DNA of 64,000 bases, taken from Bradyrhizobium stylosanthis. GTDB taxonomy: Bacteria; Pseudomonadota; Alphaproteobacteria; Rhizobiales; Xanthobacteraceae. Each line of letters opens with the position of its first letter. Position 1 is the stretch's first letter. The notes beneath the pieces were generated by a model. It did no database searches. It was not told where the DNA came from and saw nothing but the letters and a program-made list of their open reading frames with translations. The stretch spans positions 934,100 to 998,099 of the forward strand of contig NZ_LVEM01000004.1 of NCBI RefSeq assembly GCF_001641335.1, read 5' to 3'. Made by a program: the position numbers and the translations under genes. This document shows positions 60,192 to 64,000 of the stretch, piece after piece.

Positions 60192-61217
60192 TCACCTTGC
60201 CTCTTCAAACCCCGCCAGCACCGAGGTCAAATTCGCGCCCAGGATATCGGAGAGATAGCCGCCCTCCTGCACGAACACGGTCGGCAGGCCCATCTTCGCG
60301 ATGGCCTGGCCGATGCGGCGGAAACCGGGCGTGGTGACTGACAGTCCCTTGAGCGGATCATGCTCGGACGCATCGAGGCCGAGCGCGATGACAAGCGCGC
60401 CGGGCGCGAACGACTCGATGGCCTTGCGCGCGAGCTCCATCGCCTGCATGTAGCCGTCATCGCCGGTGCCGATCGGCAGGGGGATGTTGAGATTGGTGCC
60501 GAGGCCCGGACCTTCGCCGCGCTCATGCGCATAGCCCCACACATAGGGATAGTACGCGATGGGGTCGGCATGGATCGACACCGTGTAGACGTCGGGCCGC
60601 GCGTAGAAGATCCCTTGCGTGCCGTTGCCGTGATGGACGTCGACGTCGAGGATCACGACGCGCTCGTGCTTGAGCCGCAGATGCGCCGCCGCGATCGCGC
60701 TGTTGTTGAGGAAGCAGAAGCCGCCGGCCATGTCGCGATAGGCGTGATGGCCGGGTGGACGGCAGAGCGCGTAGACCGCGTCTTCACCGTCCATCACCAT
60801 CTGCGCCGCCGTGGTCGCGACATCGGTTGCCGCACAGGCCGCGGCCCAGGTGCCCGGGCCGATCGGCGCCGCCGTGTCGGCGGTGTGCCAGCCGAGCTTG
60901 CCGACGATGTGGGTCGGATAGGTCGCGGCGTGCCGCACGGGGTGGATGTTGCCGATCATCTCCGGACCGGAATCGCCGAGCGCGGTCCAGGCGTCCCAGG
61001 CTTCGCTCAGGAACGTCAGATATTCCGGGCTGTGAATGCGCGCCCGCGGCCCCTGCCCGAATGCGGTCGGCTCGACCAGCTGATGCTTGCCGTCCTTCAA
61101 TCCCTTGAGCAGGCGGTCGGCGCGCTCGGGCTGTTCGGTGGTGCGCTTGACGACGCCGCGAACCAGGAAGAATTGCGGATCGTGGCTGCGGTGCAGTTCG
61201 GTATGGACGGCTTTCAC
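60192..61217 (-). CDS. Histone deacetylase family protein, acetylpolyamine amidohydrolase-like
   Basis: 341 residues, GTG start. RPPGHHAYRDMAGGFCFLNN, DVDVHHGNGTQ and GLDASEHDPL carry the zinc ligands and His pair of class II-like HDAC/AphA enzymes. ...EHDPLKGLSVTTPGFRRIGQAI is the standard C-terminal segment. Bacterial members deacetylate polyamines or other small acetyl-amines. It converges on the LLM gene at the palindromes, so it is not in the NRPS operon, but an amide hydrolase beside an amide-forming cluster is worth noting. Confidence 0.9.
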   Translation of the reverse strand: MKAVHTELHRSHDPQFFLVRGVVKRTTEQPERADRLLKGLKDGKHQLVEPTAFGQGPRARIHSPEYLTFLSEAWDAWTALGDSGPEMIGNIHPVRHAATYPTHIVGKLGWHTADTAAPIGPGTWAAACAATDVATTAAQMVMDGEDAVYALCRPPGHHAYRDMAGGFCFLNNSAIAAAHLRLKHERVVILDVDVHHGNGTQGIFYARPDVYTVSIHADPIAYYPYVWGYAHERGEGPGLGTNLNIPLPIGTGDDGYMQAMELARKAIESFAPGALVIALGLDASEHDPLKGLSVTTPGFRRIGQAIAKMGLPTVFVQEGGYLSDILGANLTSVLAGFEEAR

Positions 61218-61266
61218 TCAACACTCCGTGGTCGCGTGCTCTCTGGACGCGTTTTCTTCACGCGAA

Positions 61267-61298
61267 CCGGTACCCACTTCGCTCGAAAACGCTTTGGC
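61267..61298. repeat. CCCACTTCGCTCGAAAACGC-type intergenic repeat fragment
   Basis: CGAACCGGTACCCACTTCGC followed by TCGAAAACGCTT resembles a dispersed element I associate with Bradyrhizobium, often near the one listed next. Identified from memory only. Confidence 0.4.
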
Positions 61299-61408
61299 GG
61301 TGCCACAGAGTCTTGATCGCTGCGGCGGCCAGATGCAAGCAAGAAGAATGCCGCCTCCGCCGCACCGTCCTGCGCCAGAAGCAGACCGCCCGCGATGCTC
61401 TTTTAGTT

Positions 61409-61457
61409 GGGCATGATCTTTTCGGAAAACCGCTGCACACTTTTCCGGATCATGCCC
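61409..61457. repeat. GGGCATGATC...GATCATGCCC palindrome
   Basis: Ten-bp perfect arms at 61409-61418 and 61448-61457 around CTTTTCGGAAAACCGCTGCA and CACTTTTCCG. A very common rhizobial intergenic element as I remember it. It abuts the stop codon of the SMP-30-like gene and may end its transcript. Confidence 0.75.
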
Positions 61458-62395
61458 TAGCAGCGCCCGCGCTGGAGGCAGTGCTCGCGGCCCGGCTGGT
61501 CGGTGCGGAAGGATTCGATGAAGCCGCCCTGGCGCTGGGTGACGAAGACGGTCTTGCCGTCGCTGCCGCCGAAGGCGAGATTGGTCGGCTCCTTCGCCTT
61601 GAGCGTGATTTCGCGCTCGACCGCGCCATTGGGCTTCATCAGCGCGATCGTGCCCTTGAGAATGCGCGCGACATAGAGACGGCCGGCGACGTCGGTGCGC
61701 AGGCCGTCGACGGTGTCGGGCTGAAACGCCTTGACCATCTTTGCCGCAGTGAGCTCGTTGCCGTTGATCGCATAGGACCAGATCTGGCCGCTGGAGGATT
61801 CCCCGACATAGAGCGTCTTGCCGTCAGGGCTAAGATCGATGCCGTTGGTGGTGCCCATCGCACGCGGCGCCGACATCACCTGGCCCTGCACCGTTCCGTC
61901 GGCGGCCTTCGCGATGCGCCAGATGTGGCCCTCGCGCCCCTTCCAGTTTGGATCGCTCGCATAGATGGTGCCGTCGCGGGCGACGGTGATGTCGTTGGGC
62001 TGGTTCATCTCGTCGGAGTGAAACCAGACGGCGGCTTCGCTGGCGCCCTTCGGGATCGCGAAGATGTTGTGCTTCTTGTAGTCGGCGACGAACATGGTGC
62101 CGCTGCGATCGAAGCGGATCGCGTTGCCGACGCTGCCTTCGGGGAGCGTCGTGAACAGCTCCGAGGCCACACCGCCCGCGGGCAATCTGCCGATGGTGCC
62201 GGGCTTGCCGAGATTGACGACGAACAGATTGCCGTCGAGATCGGCGGCCGGCCCTTCGATGCCGAACGTGTACTCGCTGGCGGGCGTCACCTGCACGCTG
62301 TCGAACAGCTTTGTGTCGGCAGCGGCTAGCGGCGTCGCGACAAGCAGGATGCTACTGCACAGGCACCAGAAATTCCTGCCGGATGTAATAGCCAT
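61457..62395 (-). CDS. Exported SMP-30/gluconolactonase-like beta-propeller protein
   Basis: 312 residues from ATG 62395. A signal peptide (FWCLCSSILLVATPLAAA) precedes repeated blade motifs: GPAADLDGNLFVVNLGKPGTI, NAIRFDRSGTMFVADYKKHNI, PNDITVARDGTIYASDP and GIDLSPDGKTLYVGES. Conserved Asn and Asp of this fold (QPNDIT, TNGIDLS) would hold the metal. It could be a lactonase acting after the sugar dehydrogenase upstream; its first 44 bases overlap that gene's 3' end, so they are co-transcribed. Confidence 0.85.
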   Translation of the reverse strand: MAITSGRNFWCLCSSILLVATPLAAADTKLFDSVQVTPASEYTFGIEGPAADLDGNLFVVNLGKPGTIGRLPAGGVASELFTTLPEGSVGNAIRFDRSGTMFVADYKKHNIFAIPKGASEAAVWFHSDEMNQPNDITVARDGTIYASDPNWKGREGHIWRIAKAADGTVQGQVMSAPRAMGTTNGIDLSPDGKTLYVGESSSGQIWSYAINGNELTAAKMVKAFQPDTVDGLRTDVAGRLYVARILKGTIALMKPNGAVEREITLKAKEPTNLAFGGSDGKTVFVTQRQGGFIESFRTDQPGREHCLQRGRC

Positions 62396-64000
62396 CGTCG
62401 TCGGTGCACTCGCCATTCAAATAGGGATCGGCCGGCCGGAAGAATCGGCTGAAGCCGGGTTTGTCTACAGCGCTCCTTTGTGTCACGACGACGACCTTTC
62501 CGGCCGGTATTTCGCCGCATTCCTTGTTGGTTTTGCCGAAAAACTTGCGTTGCGGCGGGCCGGGCTTGATCCGCATCCGCGTGCCCGGGACCATTTTGGC
62601 GACGAGCAGGTCCGCGGTGTCGAGCAGGCGCGTGTAGCCGGGCTCGGTCTTCGGCAGGCTCTCGCCGCCCGGCGGCATCAGCTTCTCGGCACCGAGACCG
62701 CGCAGGCGCGTGCGCAGCCTGCCGGCGTCGGGATCACCGGGATAGATCCAGCCGTCCTGCGACAGCATGAATCGCAGCACCGCCCTGTCCTTCTCCGCGT
62801 CCGATTGCCCGGCGTTCAGTCCGAAATCCGAATGGCAGCCGACGCAATGCTTCTCGACGAGCCCTTTGCGCAAGGTTGTGAGGCGAACGCTGTTCTGCGC
62901 ATCCCTGGCCACGAAGGCCGCGAGCTGATCGATCAAGGCCTGGCTGCGCGTGTCGCAGGGCAGCGGCCGAGGCGCTTCGCCCGCGGCGCGATCGATCCGG
63001 ATCACGGTCTGGTTCTTGTCCTCGACCAGCCAGATCGCGCCGTCCTCCGCGACGGTCATGCCGACGGGGGCTCCGAGCGGCCGCGCGCCGTTGACGCGGT
63101 GCCAGCCGGCGATCAGCTCCTCGAACGGCGCTGCGGCGACCTCGCCGGCGTCGGTCTGGAAGCTGTGGGTCGGATCGGCGGCGCAGCTGACGTGATATTG
63201 CACCGGCGGGGGGCTGGGCTTGGGAAAACCGTGGTCGTCGACGTCGTAGACGAGGACGCGGCTGCCGGTCGGGCGATAGCCGTGCAGGCCGACCAGCAGC
63301 TTGCCGTCCAGCTCCGGGAATTTGGCGCCGTGATAATAGAGCATCGCGAGCGGCGCGCCGTGCGGCGGCATCAGCGACAGCGGCGGCTTGTAGAGCGCAC
63401 TGGCCGAGCAGAACGACTTGTACGCGCCCGATTGCAGCACGAGCCTGAATTCGGAGCTCGGCGTCGACAGGTCGTAGCAATAGGGCCAGCCATAATGCCG
63501 GCCCTGCTCGATCGCGTTGATCTCCTCGTTCGGCTTGAAGATGTCAGGCAGGTCGCGGCCGTTCTCGCCTTGCAGGAAGGCGTAGCCGGTATCCGGAAAC
63601 ATCGGATGCAGCGCCAGCGCCAGCGAATTGCGCAAGCCGCGCGCGTAGACGGTGTGCGGCGGATCGGGGTCTTTCGGCGTCAACGTCGGGAATACACCGC
63701 TCGCCGGCGGCGTGAACAGCCAGATCGATGCCAGCGCGGAGGCACCTTCGGCCGCGGCGCAGGGTTTCGTGATCGGCGCCGGCGTGATGCAGTCGTCGCT
63801 GTGCGAGCCGACATTGACGAACAGGCGCCCGGACTTGTCGAACACGAATTGCTTCAGCGGATGCGCGCTCTCGTCGAGCCTGGTGCCGTCAGGCAACGTG
63901 ATCCTGCGGCCCGGCATGTGACGGATGATGGTCTCGACCGTGCCCCGCGGATTGTCCGCGAGCGGATCGAACCGGAAGATCGCTTCGGCGGTCGAGGCAT
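62352..64000 (-). CDS. PQQ-dependent sugar dehydrogenase-like protein with heme c motif, 5' truncated by window edge
   Basis: The frame is open to the window end, so the N-terminus lies outside. The visible ~549 residues show a glucose/sorbosone dehydrogenase propeller (LPDGTRLDES..., YARGLRNSLALALHP, NEEINAIEQGRHYGWPYC, APVGMTVAEDGAIWLVED) followed by a short domain with VEKHCVGCHSDFG, a CxxCH heme c site with MPPGGESLP as a possible axial Met. Fused dehydrogenase-cytochrome proteins oxidise sugars or aldehydes in the periplasm and pass electrons to the respiratory chain. Downstream SMP-30-like protein may hydrolyse the lactone product. Confidence 0.85.
   Translation of the reverse strand, partial: ASTAEAIFRFDPLADNPRGTVETIIRHMPGRRITLPDGTRLDESAHPLKQFVFDKSGRLFVNVGSHSDDCITPAPITKPCAAAEGASALASIWLFTPPASGVFPTLTPKDPDPPHTVYARGLRNSLALALHPMFPDTGYAFLQGENGRDLPDIFKPNEEINAIEQGRHYGWPYCYDLSTPSSEFRLVLQSGAYKSFCSASALYKPPLSLMPPHGAPLAMLYYHGAKFPELDGKLLVGLHGYRPTGSRVLVYDVDDHGFPKPSPPPVQYHVSCAADPTHSFQTDAGEVAAAPFEELIAGWHRVNGARPLGAPVGMTVAEDGAIWLVEDKNQTVIRIDRAAGEAPRPLPCDTRSQALIDQLAAFVARDAQNSVRLTTLRKGLVEKHCVGCHSDFGLNAGQSDAEKDRAVLRFMLSQDGWIYPGDPDAGRLRTRLRGLGAEKLMPPGGESLPKTEPGYTRLLDTADLLVAKMVPGTRMRIKPGPPQRKFFGKTNKECGEIPAGKVVVVTQRSAVDKPGFSRFFRPADPYLNGECTDDDGYYIRQEFLVPVQ

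Noticed and set aside
1..64000. CRISPR arrays, rRNA operons, prophage genes or nod/nif symbiosis genes
   Set aside because: No regularly spaced repeats, rRNA motifs, phage structural genes or symbiosis proteins were seen in any strand.

Overview
The window looks like chromosome from a high-GC alphaproteobacterium of the Bradyrhizobium/Rhodopseudomonas type. This is inferred from the strongly GC-biased third codon positions, the many solute-binding proteins, the class III adenylate cyclases, and families of intergenic palindromes I recognise from memory as typical of that group. No database search was possible. No rRNA, CRISPR array, transposase or integrase was seen. One intact tRNA gene (anticodon CAT) is present.

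Layout. 1-7.5 kb is a molybdenum/tungsten cofactor neighbourhood: the 3' part of mobA, a NicC-like flavin monooxygenase, a MoeA-PBP_like fusion, a second MoeA-like protein, TupA, and a divergent regulator with the same PBP_like domain. 7.6-11.1 kb holds three solute-binding proteins (HAAT/ABC, TAXI, TctC) without transporter partners. 11.4-18.6 kb starts with the tRNA gene and holds an HdrD/GlcF-like iron-sulfur protein, several small exported proteins, an amidohydrolase, a decayed second copy of the tRNA 3' half at 16.74 kb, and a visibly AT-richer membrane-bound alpha/beta hydrolase. This looks like a worn tRNA-associated island. 19-24.8 kb is a divergent catabolic locus: asparaginase, Asp/Glu racemase and XRE regulator on one side, MFS transporter and M81 (MlrC) peptidase on the other. 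24.8-29.8 kb contains two adenylate cyclases (one with a WGR-like N-terminus), a three-gene operon of tiny proteins, and HutD. 30-40 kb is a second catabolic locus around a TetR regulator with two palindromic operators: solute-binding proteins, amidohydrolase, AroE-like dehydrogenase, SDR, carboxymuconolactone decarboxylase family, MBL hydrolase and VOC protein. 40-47 kb is envelope and polysaccharide work: an L,D-transpeptidase with a degenerate second domain, a Wzx-like flippase, a glycosyltransferase overlapping a Tat-exported GH10 glycanase, and a DUF6492-like protein.

47-60 kb is the most interesting part. A SAM-cyclase-ATPase-TPR signalling protein (with a PCMT-like methyltransferase) is divergent from a 2146-residue NRPS with order A(acyl-CoA-ligase type)-PCP-C-A-PCP-C and no thioesterase. 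Downstream come a 55-residue lysine-rich protein, an Sfp-type phosphopantetheinyl transferase and a luciferase-like flavin oxidoreductase. It looks like a compact, self-sufficient biosynthetic cluster. The second A domain lacks the Asp that normally binds the alpha-amino group, and the terminal C domain suggests release onto an external nucleophile. 60-64 kb holds an acetylpolyamine amidohydrolase-like HDAC protein, an SMP-30-like protein, and the 3' part of a sugar dehydrogenase with a heme c motif.

Across the window there are seven periplasmic binding proteins but not one permease or ATPase subunit to go with them.
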